A stretch of 64,000 nucleotides of DNA from an uncultured Candidatus Melainabacteria bacterium (GTDB lineage: Bacteria > Cyanobacteriota > Vampirovibrionia > Gastranaerophilales > Gastranaerophilaceae): the NCBI GenBank assembly GCA_934754655.1, contig CAKVIC010000001.1, positions 124,001 through 188,000 on the forward strand, written 5' to 3'. The notes under the pieces are model-generated. The model was not told the DNA's origin and did not search any database. It was given only the letters and a program-made list of their open reading frames with translations. The first letter of the stretch is position 1; each line of letters begins with the position of its first letter. Positions 52,251-60,294 of this stretch are shown in pieces. A program made the translations under genes and the position numbers.

Positions 52251-53072
52251 TTATTTAGTTTCCGTAAAAGCTTTTATCAATTCATAAGAATAATCCCAAC
52301 TGTTAGCACCTGTTGTTTGAAATTGTGCTAAATTTTTTGCTCTTAATTTTTTATTTTTTTCTTGTAATTTATTGAATTTAGCCAACTTTTTAGGGTTTGA
52401 ATTTCTGTCTTTTACGATAGGATTAGCATAAGTTAAAAAATATCTATATTCCTTACAATTATAACCAGCTTTTACTTTTTGAGGATAATTATAAGTTAAA
52501 TAATCATACGTAAACATTGCTCTTTCAGAATTTGAAGGTTTACCTTGAACCGCTTCTAATGTAGAACCTGGCATTTTGGTTACTAAAACAACCATTGCTA
52601 AAGGGTTATAACCCGCTTTTACCATTAAGTCGGTAGCTGTAACATCAGCAGCTTTATTATCATTTAAAGATGATTTAGATGCTAAATATTGGCTATTCGC
52701 AGCCGTTGAAATTATATTTTCTGAACTTAATGAGCTTGTAATAGCTGTTTTTGCCATATTTCTTAATTTGGTTTTAGATGTTTGACCATTAATGATATGT
52801 CCTAATTCATTACCAACAACAGCAGCCACTTCATTATCATTACCGGCATAAGCTAAATCATCACTTGAAATAAATATGACATTTGTTGTCGTAGCATTTG
52901 AATTATCAGCATCACCTTTTACGACTTTAAATGTTACACCTTTAGGCAAATTGTTTTTTTCTAAAATTTTGGCACCAACTGGCGCTACTCTATCTGATGC
53001 AACCCAAGTTGCAGCATTTGCACTAGATGTAATCAATAGCAATGAAAACATTGAAACTAAAAATTTTTTCAT
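52251..53072 (-). CDS. Secreted M48-like protein with a degenerate zinc site
   Basis: The 273-aa precursor has a signal peptide (K-K-F-L-V-S-M-F-S-L-L-L, cleavage after A-N-A). The mature part follows the M48 BepA/Oma1 pattern, with A-A-V-V-G-N-E-L-G-H-I near residue 88, and A-A-D-V-T-A-T-D-L-M-V-K-A-G-Y-N-P near 145, where peptidases have E-x-x-A-D. The first zinc His is Asn and the third-ligand Glu is absent, so proteolysis is unlikely; a non-catalytic binding role is inferred. The C-terminal 60 residues are Lys-rich. GGAG precedes the ATG. Confidence 0.75.
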   Translation of the reverse strand: MKKFLVSMFSLLLITSSANAATWVASDRVAPVGAKILEKNNLPKGVTFKVVKGDADNSNATTTNVIFISSDDLAYAGNDNEVAAVVGNELGHIINGQTSKTKLRNMAKTAITSSLSSENIISTAANSQYLASKSSLNDNKAADVTATDLMVKAGYNPLAMVVLVTKMPGSTLEAVQGKPSNSERAMFTYDYLTYNYPQKVKAGYNCKEYRYFLTYANPIVKDRNSNPKKLAKFNKLQEKNKKLRAKNLAQFQTTGANSWDYSYELIKAFTETK

Positions 53073-53124
53073 AAATATTTCTCCCTTATTTATTCTTATA
53101 AAATGATATCATAAAAAATTTTTA

Positions 53125-53153
53125 TTGATAATTTGTTATTTTTAAGATAAAAC
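53125..53153 (+). promoter_or_regulatory. Promoter of the GT9 gene, leaderless geometry
   Basis: TTGATA (53125-53130), a 17-base spacer, TAAAAC (53148-53153). The -10 begins 13 bases before the ATG at 53161, and no Shine-Dalgarno is present. Confidence 0.5.
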
Positions 53154-53160
53154 ATTCAAT

Positions 53161-54156
53161 ATGAATAGCATAAAAAAAATACTTTTTATAAATTTTGGTG
53201 GTTTAGGTGATGAAATTTTATTTTTGCCAACAATACTTTCTATAAAAAAACAATTTCCTAATAGCGAAATAACTTTGGCGCTTGAGCCTAGAAGTAAAGG
53301 AATTATAAGCCTAACAAATGTTATAGACAAAACATTTTTTGCAAATATAAAAGGCTCAAACAAATATTTAGAGTTAGCAAAACTTTTAATGACAATATGG
53401 CAAGAACATTTTGACATCGTCATTTCATCAGGCTCAAACAAATTTATTTCACTATTTTTAGCTGCTACGTTTATTCCACAAAAAATCGGATATAACACCG
53501 GCAAATTGAGTGAAATATTACTTACACATGCAGTAAATCTTAACAAAAACCAATATGCTGCAAAAATGTATCATGATTTAATTCAAGATATAACTGATTT
53601 TAAAACAGATTTACCAATATTAAACATTGAGCGTAAAAATATTCGACCAAATACTGTATTAATACACCCAGGAGTTAGCAAAATCAGTATTCAAAAGGGA
53701 ATGTTAAAAACAATCACGCCGGAAAAATGGGCTAAAGTTGTAGAATTATTGGCAAAGGAAGGAAAACACGTTTTACTAGCCGGTGGACCTGACGATAAAG
53801 ATTGTATTGAAACAATTCAAAGACTCGTTCCACAAGATCTTTATGAGAATTTATACGGAAAAACAAAAAATTTAAAAGAACTTGCAGAATTAATTTCAAG
53901 CGCTGAAAAATTCTTATGCTCTGATTCAGCTCCTCTTCACATTGCAGTAGCTTTGGGGGTAAAAACTTTTGTCATTTTTGGCTCAACTGATGATAAAAAA
54001 TTAATTCCACAAAATGAAAATGTGATAGCAATAAAAAATAATTGTAATTGCCACCTTAGACCATGCCTTTGGGAAAGACGACAAACTACTTGCGAAAAGC
54101 CTGTATGCTTAGATATTAGCCCTGAAGAAATTGTTGAATTTATAAAAAACTCTTGA
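53161..54156 (+). CDS. Family 9 glycosyltransferase (heptosyltransferase-like)
   Basis: The 331-aa GT-B fold protein has the N-terminal F-I-N-F-G-G-L-G-D-E-I-L-F-L-P-T motif, a donor-side block V-L-I-H-P-G-V near 162, and S-D-S-A-P-L-H-I-A-V-A-L-G near 258, all typical of GT9/ADP-heptose:LPS transferases. A Cys-rich C-terminal segment (C-N-C-H-L-R-P-C and C-E-K-P-V-C) is also common in this family. It suggests lipopolysaccharide-type surface glycan synthesis and thus an outer membrane. The gene is alone; its mRNA is probably leaderless. Confidence 0.9.
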   Translation: MNSIKKILFINFGGLGDEILFLPTILSIKKQFPNSEITLALEPRSKGIISLTNVIDKTFFANIKGSNKYLELAKLLMTIWQEHFDIVISSGSNKFISLFLAATFIPQKIGYNTGKLSEILLTHAVNLNKNQYAAKMYHDLIQDITDFKTDLPILNIERKNIRPNTVLIHPGVSKISIQKGMLKTITPEKWAKVVELLAKEGKHVLLAGGPDDKDCIETIQRLVPQDLYENLYGKTKNLKELAELISSAEKFLCSDSAPLHIAVALGVKTFVIFGSTDDKKLIPQNENVIAIKNNCNCHLRPCLWERRQTTCEKPVCLDISPEEIVEFIKNS

Positions 54157-54211
54157 AATGCAATTTTGTTCTTGCTATATTGGTTAAGTGAAAAATATTT
54201 AAATAAACCGT

Positions 54212-54285
<74 letters not shown>

Positions 54286-54295
54286 GATTAAAAAA

Positions 54296-54327
54296 AGAAC
54301 CAAAATTGAATTTTGGTTCTTTTTTTA
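54296..54327 (+). terminator. Terminator of tRNA-Arg
   Basis: AGAACCAAAAT (54296-54306) and ATTTTGGTTCT (54310-54320), TGA loop, then a T-run to 54327; a preceding A-run would let it work on the minus strand too. Confidence 0.9.
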
Positions 54328-54393
54328 TTGGGGTTTATTAGTCCAATTTGGATTTGCATGTTTATATAAACTTTCCCAATTTTTGGCTAATAA

Positions 54394-55245
54394 TTATAAC
54401 AACTCCTTCAAATAGTTAGGTAATGCAAAACGTGCATTATGATACTCTTTGTTATATATTTTACAAGTTTTTGTTATTTGCTCACCACGTCTTTCGTCCC
54501 AATAAGAAAGAGGTTCGACAGTCTTTGAGCAAAAAGCCCATGCCCAATATCCACCAGGATATGTTGGTATATTTGACGTAAATGTTGAACAAATTGGGAA
54601 AACTTTTTTCAACAACAAGTACATTTTTCTTATCTCTTCTTTATTCACAAATGGAGATTCTGATTGAGCACAAACAATACCGCCCTCTTTTAAAGATTCG
54701 CGAACATTAGTATAAAATTCTTCAGTAAATAAACCTTCACCAGGTCCCATTGGGTCTGTAGAATCAATTAATACTATATCAAACATGTTTTTCTTATCTT
54801 TAATATATTCAATCGCATCTTGAACCAATATTTCACATTTTGGATTTTCTAATTCACAAGAAATTGTTGGCAAATATTTTTTACATTCCTCTATCACATC
54901 ACCATCAATCTCACACAAAACGACCTTTTCAACAGTATCATGTTTTAGCACTTCTCGAACAGTTCCGCCATCACCACCACCTATAACTAAAACTGTTTTA
55001 GGCGCTTTATGATGCATCATCGGCACATGAGCAATCATTTCATGATAATGCCACTCATCACCTTCTGTTGTCATCATTAAATCATCAAGAGTTAAAACTC
55101 TTCCTAGCTGACTATCGGTTTCAAATATTTCTAATTTTTGAAATGGTGTCTGTTTTGATACCAAAACTTTACCTGCTTTTATAGTCACACCATAACCTGC
55201 TGGTGTAATCTCTCTATAATATCCATCTTTAATTCCGCTTGTCAT
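54394..55245 (-). CDS. speE: Spermidine synthase
   Basis: SpeE transfers aminopropyl from decarboxylated SAM to putrescine. The 283-aa protein has V-L-V-I-G-G-G-D-G-G-T-V-R-E near residue 88 (dcSAM binding), E-I-D near 112, D-A-I-E-Y-I near 144 and I-D-S-T-D-P-M-G-P near 160. The N-terminal beta-domain has the typical Q-x-x-x-I-F-E-T and L-D-x-x-M-M-T-T-E-G-D-E blocks. Its ATG overlaps the HIT gene stop by 4 bases (ATGA). speA/speB and speD are not in the window. Confidence 0.96.
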   Translation of the reverse strand: MTSGIKDGYYREITPAGYGVTIKAGKVLVSKQTPFQKLEIFETDSQLGRVLTLDDLMMTTEGDEWHYHEMIAHVPMMHHKAPKTVLVIGGGDGGTVREVLKHDTVEKVVLCEIDGDVIEECKKYLPTISCELENPKCEILVQDAIEYIKDKKNMFDIVLIDSTDPMGPGEGLFTEEFYTNVRESLKEGGIVCAQSESPFVNKEEIRKMYLLLKKVFPICSTFTSNIPTYPGGYWAWAFCSKTVEPLSYWDERRGEQITKTCKIYNKEYHNARFALPNYLKELL

Positions 55246-55559
55246 AATTTAATTTCTCCTGCTAAAATATGTATATGTAAATGAAAAACTGTTTGTCCAG
55301 CTTCTGCACCGGTATTTATAATTGTTTTATAAGATTTTATTCCTAATTTTTGAGTAACTTCTTTTACTGTCATCATAAGTTTTGAAATCAAAGTTTCACT
55401 AACTTCATTTAGCGATTCCACATGTTCGCGTGGAACTACAAGTAAATGCGTATCCGCTTTTGGATTTAAATCCTTAAATACAACAGCATACTCATTTTCA
55501 TAAACAAATTCTGTTCCAAAATCACCATTAATGATTCTACAAAAAATACAATCTGTCAT
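55242..55559 (-). CDS. HIT family nucleotide hydrolase (HINT-like)
   Basis: The 105-aa protein has C-I-F-C near the N-terminus (zinc-type Cys pair) and the histidine triad H-L-H-I-H-I-L near residue 96. HINT-type enzymes hydrolyse AMP-N phosphoramidates such as adenylated lysine. The frame runs to 55622, but GAGGAAA before ATG 55559 and family length fix the start. Operon with speE (4-base overlap). Confidence 0.93.
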   Translation of the reverse strand: MTDCIFCRIINGDFGTEFVYENEYAVVFKDLNPKADTHLLVVPREHVESLNEVSETLISKLMMTVKEVTQKLGIKSYKTIINTGAEAGQTVFHLHIHILAGEIKL

Positions 55560-55743
55560 AATTTCCTCGCTTATCTTAATTATAAAACCTAATAAAAGCT
55601 CAATATAAAAAGAATAATTCAAAAAAAACTTAATGTCTACTAAAACTATTTAGTTGTAAGAGCAAAATAGAAATTTCTTCTTTTTGAAAAAATATGAGTT
55701 AGATTTTCTCCGAATTCAGATTTAATTATTGATTTGAAAAATT

Positions 55744-55830
55744 ATGACAAATTATAAATTGCACGAATATTGCAAAAAATTATTATGGGCTGATTACCAA
55801 GAAAAAAGCCTAAAGATATTATTGCAATAA
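55744..55830 (+). pseudogene. N-terminal gene remnant, copy 1 of M-T-N-Y-K-L-H-E-Y-C-K
   Basis: A 28-codon frame begins with the same 35 bases (55744-55778) as copy 3 at 56809-56843, encoding M-T-N-Y-K-L-H-E-Y-C-K, then diverges and stops at 55828. A related start, M-I-D-Y-K-L-H-N-D-C-K, opens the frame at 56229. I interpret it as the broken 5' end of a gene related to the lipase-like frame there. No ribosome-binding site is seen for this copy. Confidence 0.5.
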
Positions 55831-56193
55831 GCTTGGGAATTCAGAAATTATAATTGCTAATATAATTACAATAAAATAAAAAATTATTGTTATTAAAAAT
55901 CCAACATATTTAAAAACTTTGAAATATTTGTTTTTACAAAAAAAATCATTAGTTAAATGCGTTGCTTTTAAAGATTCAATTAGAAATATTATAAATGCTA
56001 TAATAGTTATCAGCCAAGGAATAAGCAAAAAAATAAACAATGGTAAATAAAATTCTATAGGATAACCTGAGCACTCTTTTAAGAAATCTCTAAAAATCCA
56101 AACCAAAATTGGCAAATATAACCAACCACAAATTGCAAAGATATTAAAACTAATATAAGCATTCGCATTATCTAATGTTTCAAAGATTTTCAT
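55819..56193 (-). CDS. Small multi-pass membrane protein in the accessory patch
   Basis: The 124-aa protein has three strongly hydrophobic helices (about residues 16-36, 47-72 and 92-120) with few charges, and a polar loop of K-A-T-H-L-T-N-D type between the last two. The open frame extends to 56211, but TATAAT (56205-56200, minus) begins 12 bases before ATG 56193 with no ribosome-binding site, the same leaderless geometry as others. It lies between two related N-terminal gene fragments, so it may be a membrane immunity-like protein (inference only). Confidence 0.6.
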   Translation of the reverse strand: MKIFETLDNANAYISFNIFAICGWLYLPILVWIFRDFLKECSGYPIEFYLPLFIFLLIPWLITIIAFIIFLIESLKATHLTNDFFCKNKYFKVFKYVGFLITIIFYFIVIILAIIISEFPSLLQ

Positions 56194-56228
56194 ATAAGCA
56201 TTATACATCAAATAGAAAGGATATTAGT

Positions 56229-56459
56229 ATGATAGATTACAAATTACATAATGACTGCAAAGCTATTTCCGGAGCAGAATATAAAAATAGTAAAATAAAA
56301 GCCCCTAATGATTGGGAACGTATAAAAACAAAAAGCAACATTCTAACTGGTTTTAGAGCGGAAGTTTATAAAAAAGATAATAATAATATTATTATAAAAT
56401 ATAAATCAATGATAAATATATATGGCAAACAAAAACAACGCAATAATCGCCCCTATTGA
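56229..56459 (+). CDS. Truncated lipase-like (DUF2974/Mbeg1-type) N-terminal gene
   Basis: The 76-aa product begins M-I-D-Y-K-L-H-N-D-C-K, related to the remnants at 55744 and 56809. The following D-W-E-R-I ... T-G-F-R-A-E-V-Y-K ... N-N-I-I-I-K-Y-K resembles the N-terminal strands of Mbeg1-like alpha/beta-hydrolases, in which a Y-R-G-T follows and the G-x-S-x-G nucleophile elbow comes later. Both are absent, so it is cut short. AGAAAGG precedes ATG 56229. It may be a decayed effector or a free-standing targeting module. The antisense membrane gene overlaps its 3' end. Confidence 0.5.
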   Translation: MIDYKLHNDCKAISGAEYKNSKIKAPNDWERIKTKSNILTGFRAEVYKKDNNNIIIKYKSMINIYGKQKQRNNRPY

Positions 56460-56774
56460 TAAAAAGCATCCTATTATGCGTATTTTGTTTAAAATTGTGT
56501 TATTTAACCAAAAAGGATTTTTTATTTTAATATCAAAGACTTGTTCTAGGAGTAAAAAGATTATTGCGACAATAATGCCTAATAAAAAAAAGAAATTCCA
56601 AAAAATATACAGAATAAAATGCTGATAAGGATTACAAAGCACTACATACATATTTATAAATGAAGGATAACTGTTGACTAAAAGTAATAAAACAGATGCA
56701 ATATATCCACTAAAAACAAATATGTTGTAACTCATGCAAGATTGCAAATTTACATTTTTTTCAAAGAATTTCAT
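56406..56774 (-). CDS. Small multi-pass membrane protein in the accessory patch
   Basis: The 122-aa protein has about three hydrophobic helices (residues 15-36, 50-75 and 98-120) and a positively charged loop. It overlaps the 3' end of the truncated lipase-like gene on the other strand by 54 bases. No ribosome-binding site precedes the ATG; TATAGT/TAGTAT boxes at 56788-56781 on the minus strand put the -10 about 12-14 bases upstream. Same style as the 124-aa protein, without clear sequence identity. Confidence 0.55.
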   Translation of the reverse strand: MKFFEKNVNLQSCMSYNIFVFSGYIASVLLLLVNSYPSFINMYVVLCNPYQHFILYIFWNFFFLLGIIVAIIFLLLEQVFDIKIKNPFWLNNTILNKIRIIGCFLSIGAIIALFLFAIYIYH

Positions 56775-56808
56775 AAATAGATACTATACTAAAAAGGAGA
56801 ATTAAACA

Positions 56809-56913
56809 ATGACAAATTATAAATTGCACGAATATTGCAAAAATTATCCACTTTATATAAAACTATTAATTTTACTGTACTGTGTGGTACAATCTTTTTA
56901 TGCAAGTAAATGA
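56809..56913 (+). pseudogene. N-terminal gene remnant, copy 3 of M-T-N-Y-K-L-H-E-Y-C-K
   Basis: The 34-codon frame begins with the same 35 bases as 55744-55778 and with GGAGA 10 bases before the ATG, then runs into the promoter region of the membrane protein at 56900, encoding a hydrophobic chance tail, and stops at 56911. It looks like a gene start cut by insertion or deletion, fused to foreign DNA that contains the next gene. Confidence 0.5.
56885..56893 (+). promoter_or_regulatory. Extended -10 with leaderless geometry
   Basis: TG-G-TACAAT (-10 box 56888-56893) begins exactly 12 bases before the ATG at 56900. No Shine-Dalgarno. Confidence 0.55.
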
Positions 56914-57484
56914 TTATTATAAAAATCTTTCAAAGACTTGGAGTGGCAACTATTTAGCAATGTTGGGTTTAATTATTTTGATCATCCCGACTCTTTCTGC
57001 AATTTTAACAATTACTGATATTGTGATTAATAATAATTCAATATATATAAATAATATTTTTCAAGAATATTTGAGAATAATTTGTTGTTTTTTACCATTT
57101 ACCTGTCTATACGCAATATTCCCCATATTTTTATTATTTATATTCTTATTTATGCAAAAAGCAAAAGTAGGTTTACCGATAATAATACTTTCAATAGTTA
57201 TTGGATTTATAGCAGCAACTCAATCGGGCACATTTGATTTTAATCTCCAAAATACGGAAATGTATTTATTTGTACCTTTGATTTTATTCCCAATTCCTTT
57301 AATATTCAGTATAGTATTTTTTATATTGTTATTAATAGATTTAACTAAAACTTCAAATATAAAAAATTTAGAATTAGTTAATAATAGATACTATAAATCG
57401 TTTGTTAATATCTTTTTTTTAATTGGGCTAATAATATTTATTTTTGCGCCAATTTTATATTTGACTATTGTAATACCAAATTAA
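56900..57484 (+). CDS. Multi-pass membrane protein in the accessory patch
   Basis: The 194-aa protein has four long hydrophobic segments (about residues 18-42, 60-88, 92-112, 128-150) and a fifth near the C-terminus (165-190), and begins M-Q-V-N-D-Y-Y-K-N-L-S-K. A GTG at 56882 would add six residues but would lie inside the -10 box. It overlaps the end of remnant copy 3 and converges on the fragment at 57481. Family unknown; the third small membrane protein in this patch. Confidence 0.6.
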   Translation: MQVNDYYKNLSKTWSGNYLAMLGLIILIIPTLSAILTITDIVINNNSIYINNIFQEYLRIICCFLPFTCLYAIFPIFLLFIFLFMQKAKVGLPIIILSIVIGFIAATQSGTFDFNLQNTEMYLFVPLILFPIPLIFSIVFFILLLIDLTKTSNIKNLELVNNRYYKSFVNIFFLIGLIIFIFAPILYLTIVIPN

Positions 57485-57675
57485 TTATTATGCTTAGCTC
57501 CACAAGATCTTGTATAACCATCTATTTTGGTTCCATCTTCTCGTGTATATCCATGTACAAAATAAGAACCTACTGAATACTTATCATAGTAAGGAATGGT
57601 AGTTATTGTTCTAATGTAATAATTATATTTGCCGTTTAGAATCCTTACGGAGATAATCGGGTGTTTTCTCCAAAT
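57481..57675 (-). pseudogene. C-terminal gene fragment with G-Y-T-R-E-D-G-T motif
   Basis: A 64-codon frame without a start ends at 57481 with V-H-G-Y-T-R-E-D-G-T-K-I-D-G-Y-T-R-S-C-G. The G-Y-T-R-x-D-G-T-x-x-x-x-Y-x-R-S pattern is a known short C-terminal motif of many bacterial secreted or phage-type proteins. The preceding residues (Y-N-Y-Y-I-R-T-I-T-T-I-P-Y-Y) also look coding. The frame is closed upstream by a stop at 57676, so only the 3' end of the gene survives. Together with the N-terminal remnants it points to gene decay in this patch. Confidence 0.6.
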
Positions 57676-57728
57676 TTAGATACAAATCATTAATTTTTTA
57701 TTAACATTTCATGCAATATATTAAAATA

Positions 57729-57737
57729 TGTTATACT
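57729..57737 (+). promoter_or_regulatory. Extended -10 with leaderless geometry
   Basis: TG-T-TATACT (-10 box 57732-57737) begins exactly 12 bases before the ATG at 57744; no Shine-Dalgarno. Confidence 0.6.
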
Positions 57738-57743
57738 TAAAAC

Positions 57744-58286
57744 ATGAAAAAGCTTATTGTAACAATTTTATTAATATCCACATTTACTTGTGGTTGCACT
57801 AATTCTCATAATAATGAAGAGACATTTTCTCAAGAAGAAATCCAACAAACAAATCAAGGGGTAAGTGAAGAAATAAATGAAAAATCAAGTTTAAATAATG
57901 AAGAACCTACGTCAGAAAGTAAAACACAGGAAAACGAGACTGAAAAATTGCATCCGATTGATAAAGCAGAAAGAGATTGTATTGCGAAAGATTACTCAAA
58001 TGCCGGAATGAATGAATGTGGATACAAAGCCATGGATTCATGGTTTAAAGAAATTGATAAATATTTAGGTTTACTAAAAACTGTCACATCAGAAGAGGAT
58101 TATACAAAAATTCTAAAAGCACAGGAAGATTGGAAAAAATATCAAGAGTCCGAGTTTGTTTCAATAAGCCTTATCAGAAATAAACAAGGAACAATTTATC
58201 AAACTATTGCAATAGGGCAATATGTGCACATTATAAAGCAACGAGCTTTTGATTTAAAAAGCCTATATGAATATTTGATTGAGTAG
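57744..58286 (+). CDS. LprI/DUF1311-type lipoprotein
   Basis: The 180-aa precursor has a lipoprotein signal (hydrophobic core L-I-V-T-I-L-L-I-S, then C-G-C near residues 17-19), a Glu/Ser/Asn-rich linker (20-70), and a DUF1311/LprI domain: D-C-I-A-K-D-Y-S-N-A-G-M-N-E-C near residues 78-92, then a helix with Y-L-G-L-L and A-Q-E-D-W-K-K-Y. LprI proteins inhibit lysozyme in some bacteria, so a role against host lysozyme is plausible in a gut organism. The transcript is probably leaderless. Confidence 0.8.
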   Translation: MKKLIVTILLISTFTCGCTNSHNNEETFSQEEIQQTNQGVSEEINEKSSLNNEEPTSESKTQENETEKLHPIDKAERDCIAKDYSNAGMNECGYKAMDSWFKEIDKYLGLLKTVTSEEDYTKILKAQEDWKKYQESEFVSISLIRNKQGTIYQTIAIGQYVHIIKQRAFDLKSLYEYLIE

Positions 58287-58514
58287 TCCTTAATTATTTT
58301 CATTAATTCTATCGTTGATTCTGAATCTGCATACATTGCAAAAATTTCTCCTGTTGAATGACAAGCCTTCTTTTTTATCTAATATGTTATTTAGATTAAA
58401 AAGGTGGAATTTCTATTTTGCCCAAACCGGAAATTTTAACTTTGCTACAGCATAAAAACTATTTAGTATTTACTAAAATAAAAAAATATAACCCAACTCT
58501 TTTAAAGTATTTAA

Positions 58515-58523
58515 TGATAAAAT
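58515..58523 (+). promoter_or_regulatory. Extended -10 with leaderless geometry
   Basis: TG-A-TAAAAT (-10 box 58518-58523) begins exactly 12 bases before the yidD ATG at 58530; no Shine-Dalgarno. Confidence 0.55.
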
Positions 58524-58529
58524 ATTTGT

Positions 58530-58736
58530 ATGAAAAAATTTTTACTTTTTTTAATTGCTATATATCAAAAAATTTCAAGTCTAACACCTCCGCGTTGTCG
58601 ATTTTATCCAACCTGTTCAGAATATACTAAACAAGCAATCATTAAATACGGTATAATAAAAGGTGGATGGTTAGGAATAAAGCGAATTTGCAGATGTCAC
58701 CCTCTTAACGAAGGCGGCTACGATCCAGTACCTTAA
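58530..58736 (+). CDS. yidD: Membrane protein insertion efficiency factor YidD
   Basis: The 68-aa protein has the full YidD pattern: an amphipathic N-terminal helix, then R-C-R-F-Y-P-T-C-S-E-Y, a K-G-G-W-L-G-I-K-R-I-C-R-C-H-P block and G-G-Y-D-P-V. YidD assists YidC-dependent insertion of membrane proteins. The usual neighbours rpmH, rnpA and yidC are absent, so the gene is displaced. It overlaps the end of the convergent 474-aa gene by 4 bases. The 240 bases before it contain no certain gene; a 30-codon minus-strand frame near 58290-58378 (E-S-T-I-E-L-M-K-I-I-K-D) may be another remnant. Confidence 0.95.
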   Translation: MKKFLLFLIAIYQKISSLTPPRCRFYPTCSEYTKQAIIKYGIIKGGWLGIKRICRCHPLNEGGYDPVP

Positions 58737-60157
58737 GCCATTTGCAAATCAGAAGCTTTTGGATTTTTCTCTTTAGTATTACCTAAAACTTTATGATCAA
58801 TTATTGAACCTATTTTACTTATAACTAACCCCGTTCCGCCACCAATCAACATACCTTTTATTCCTGAAAATAGCATCGCGGTTAGGGCAATTGAAGTTCC
58901 GACGCCCAAAACCGCCGGAGCTCCTACAGTAATTGTTTTTGAGATTTTATCTTCCTTTGAATTTGCAACACCAATTGCTAAACCACCTAAACCAATCATA
59001 GCTCCAGCACTCACAATATCAGTCGGAGCACTACCAACAACTAAATCTCGTTTTTTGTCAAAATAATCCAAGCATTCACTCTTATTTGCTTTTGTTAAAG
59101 ACTTTGATGCTTTCTTAAAACTTTTTTCAAGCAAAGCTCTTTCATTTGTATTTAAATTTGGTTTCAAAATTTCAATAATATCGGTATAAACTCCAACATT
59201 TTCTTTAGTATTTCCGACTAAATTTTGAACAGATTTTATGCCTTGCTTTTCAAATTTTTCTCTTGAGGGTTGCATCATATCTTGCGCCCAAAAAGAAAGG
59301 TTATCCTTAATATACGCAGAGCGTTCACCTTTATTTTCTTTAATAGATTTTACATATTTTTTGAATTTGTCAACTAAATCATTTTCTAAATTTGACATCG
59401 TTTTTTCTTGTTCTAAAAATCTTTCAGCAACTTTTTCGCGTGTAAAAACTTCTTTTAACCCTTGCGCTTCTTTCAATTTTGTTAACACCTTTGTTTTTTC
59501 ATCAGGAGAGAGTTTTTCAGCATAATGTTCAACAATGGATTCAAATGAATTCATTCGTTTTTCAGCTTTTTTGTAATTTCTAAAAACCGTATGTTGGCTT
59601 ATTTTGTCAAAGCCTTTTGTTATTGCTTGATAAGGTTTTTTGAATATTTTTGTAAAAAAGCTACTCATTTTAGTTAAAAAAGTCCGCATTCCATTATTTT
59701 TAACCTTGCTAAATTGAAGATTTTCTGTACATATTTTTTTAAACGCAATGTCCTTTGCACTATTAAAATTGTTACTAAACTCTAAAGCTTTTACTAATCC
59801 ATTGAAGCTTTTTGAACATGTTTTATAGAATTTACTTTTTACAACATTATCCTTGTTTTTATTTATTTTTTGCGACATTGAATGTTGATAAATTCTAAAT
59901 TTATCTATCAATTTACCAGAAATTTTTGGATTCAACAATAAAACTAATCCTGAAAGCAATGTTACACTAGTTGCAACAGCCAAAGCTTTTTTGTTTGATT
60001 CTTTATTTTTCTCTTCCTCAACCTTGTTTATAAATGTGTCTACTGAATTTTGCACTGTATTTTGTACAGCTTCTGCAGGTCGCACCAAAGGAGCATTATA
60101 AGCACCTAAATTGTCCCTAAAGTTAATATTATTTTTATATATTGCTTGAATAGACAC
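58733..60157 (-). CDS. Lineage-specific protein with terminal hydrophobic segments
   Basis: The 474-aa protein is not recognised. It opens M-S-I-Q-A-I-Y-K-N-N-I-N-F-R-D, another Phe motif at about residue 13. A first hydrophobic helix lies at about 50-70; a long Lys/Glu-rich helical middle (75-375) follows. Then come Gly/Ala-rich membrane-type segments at about 385-405 and 415-455. This layout (Phe motif, central helices, Gly-rich membrane hairpins) suggests a membrane-inserting or envelope protein. GTG start with a TAGGTGG site. A shared-type promoter element lies upstream at 60177-60211. Confidence 0.65.
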   Translation of the reverse strand: MSIQAIYKNNINFRDNLGAYNAPLVRPAEAVQNTVQNSVDTFINKVEEEKNKESNKKALAVATSVTLLSGLVLLLNPKISGKLIDKFRIYQHSMSQKINKNKDNVVKSKFYKTCSKSFNGLVKALEFSNNFNSAKDIAFKKICTENLQFSKVKNNGMRTFLTKMSSFFTKIFKKPYQAITKGFDKISQHTVFRNYKKAEKRMNSFESIVEHYAEKLSPDEKTKVLTKLKEAQGLKEVFTREKVAERFLEQEKTMSNLENDLVDKFKKYVKSIKENKGERSAYIKDNLSFWAQDMMQPSREKFEKQGIKSVQNLVGNTKENVGVYTDIIEILKPNLNTNERALLEKSFKKASKSLTKANKSECLDYFDKKRDLVVGSAPTDIVSAGAMIGLGGLAIGVANSKEDKISKTITVGAPAVLGVGTSIALTAMLFSGIKGMLIGGGTGLVISKIGSIIDHKVLGNTKEKNPKASDLQMA

Positions 60158-60176
60158 AAACCACCTACAATTTTCC

Positions 60177-60211
60177 TATATATAATAAAACATTTTTTTT
60201 GCATAAATTGC
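60177..60211 (-). promoter_or_regulatory. Variant of the shared GCAATTTTT-N12-TATATATA element
   Basis: On the minus strand GCAATTTAT (60211-60203), 12 bases, then a TTTTATTATATATA run (60190-60177). Spacing matches the elements at 23209 and 33260 exactly; one base differs in the first block, and the second block shares the ATATATA end. Confidence 0.45.
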
Positions 60212-60294
60212 GTTTTTTTAATACGTTATTAAGATTTGTTAACAAAATACACTCACTAATAAATACCTATAACAACCTGCATCCTTTCATGCTT

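Noticed and set aside
58418..58630. 70-aa frame overlapping yidD
   Set aside because: yidD in another frame is unmistakable, and this frame has no similarity or ribosome-binding site of its own.
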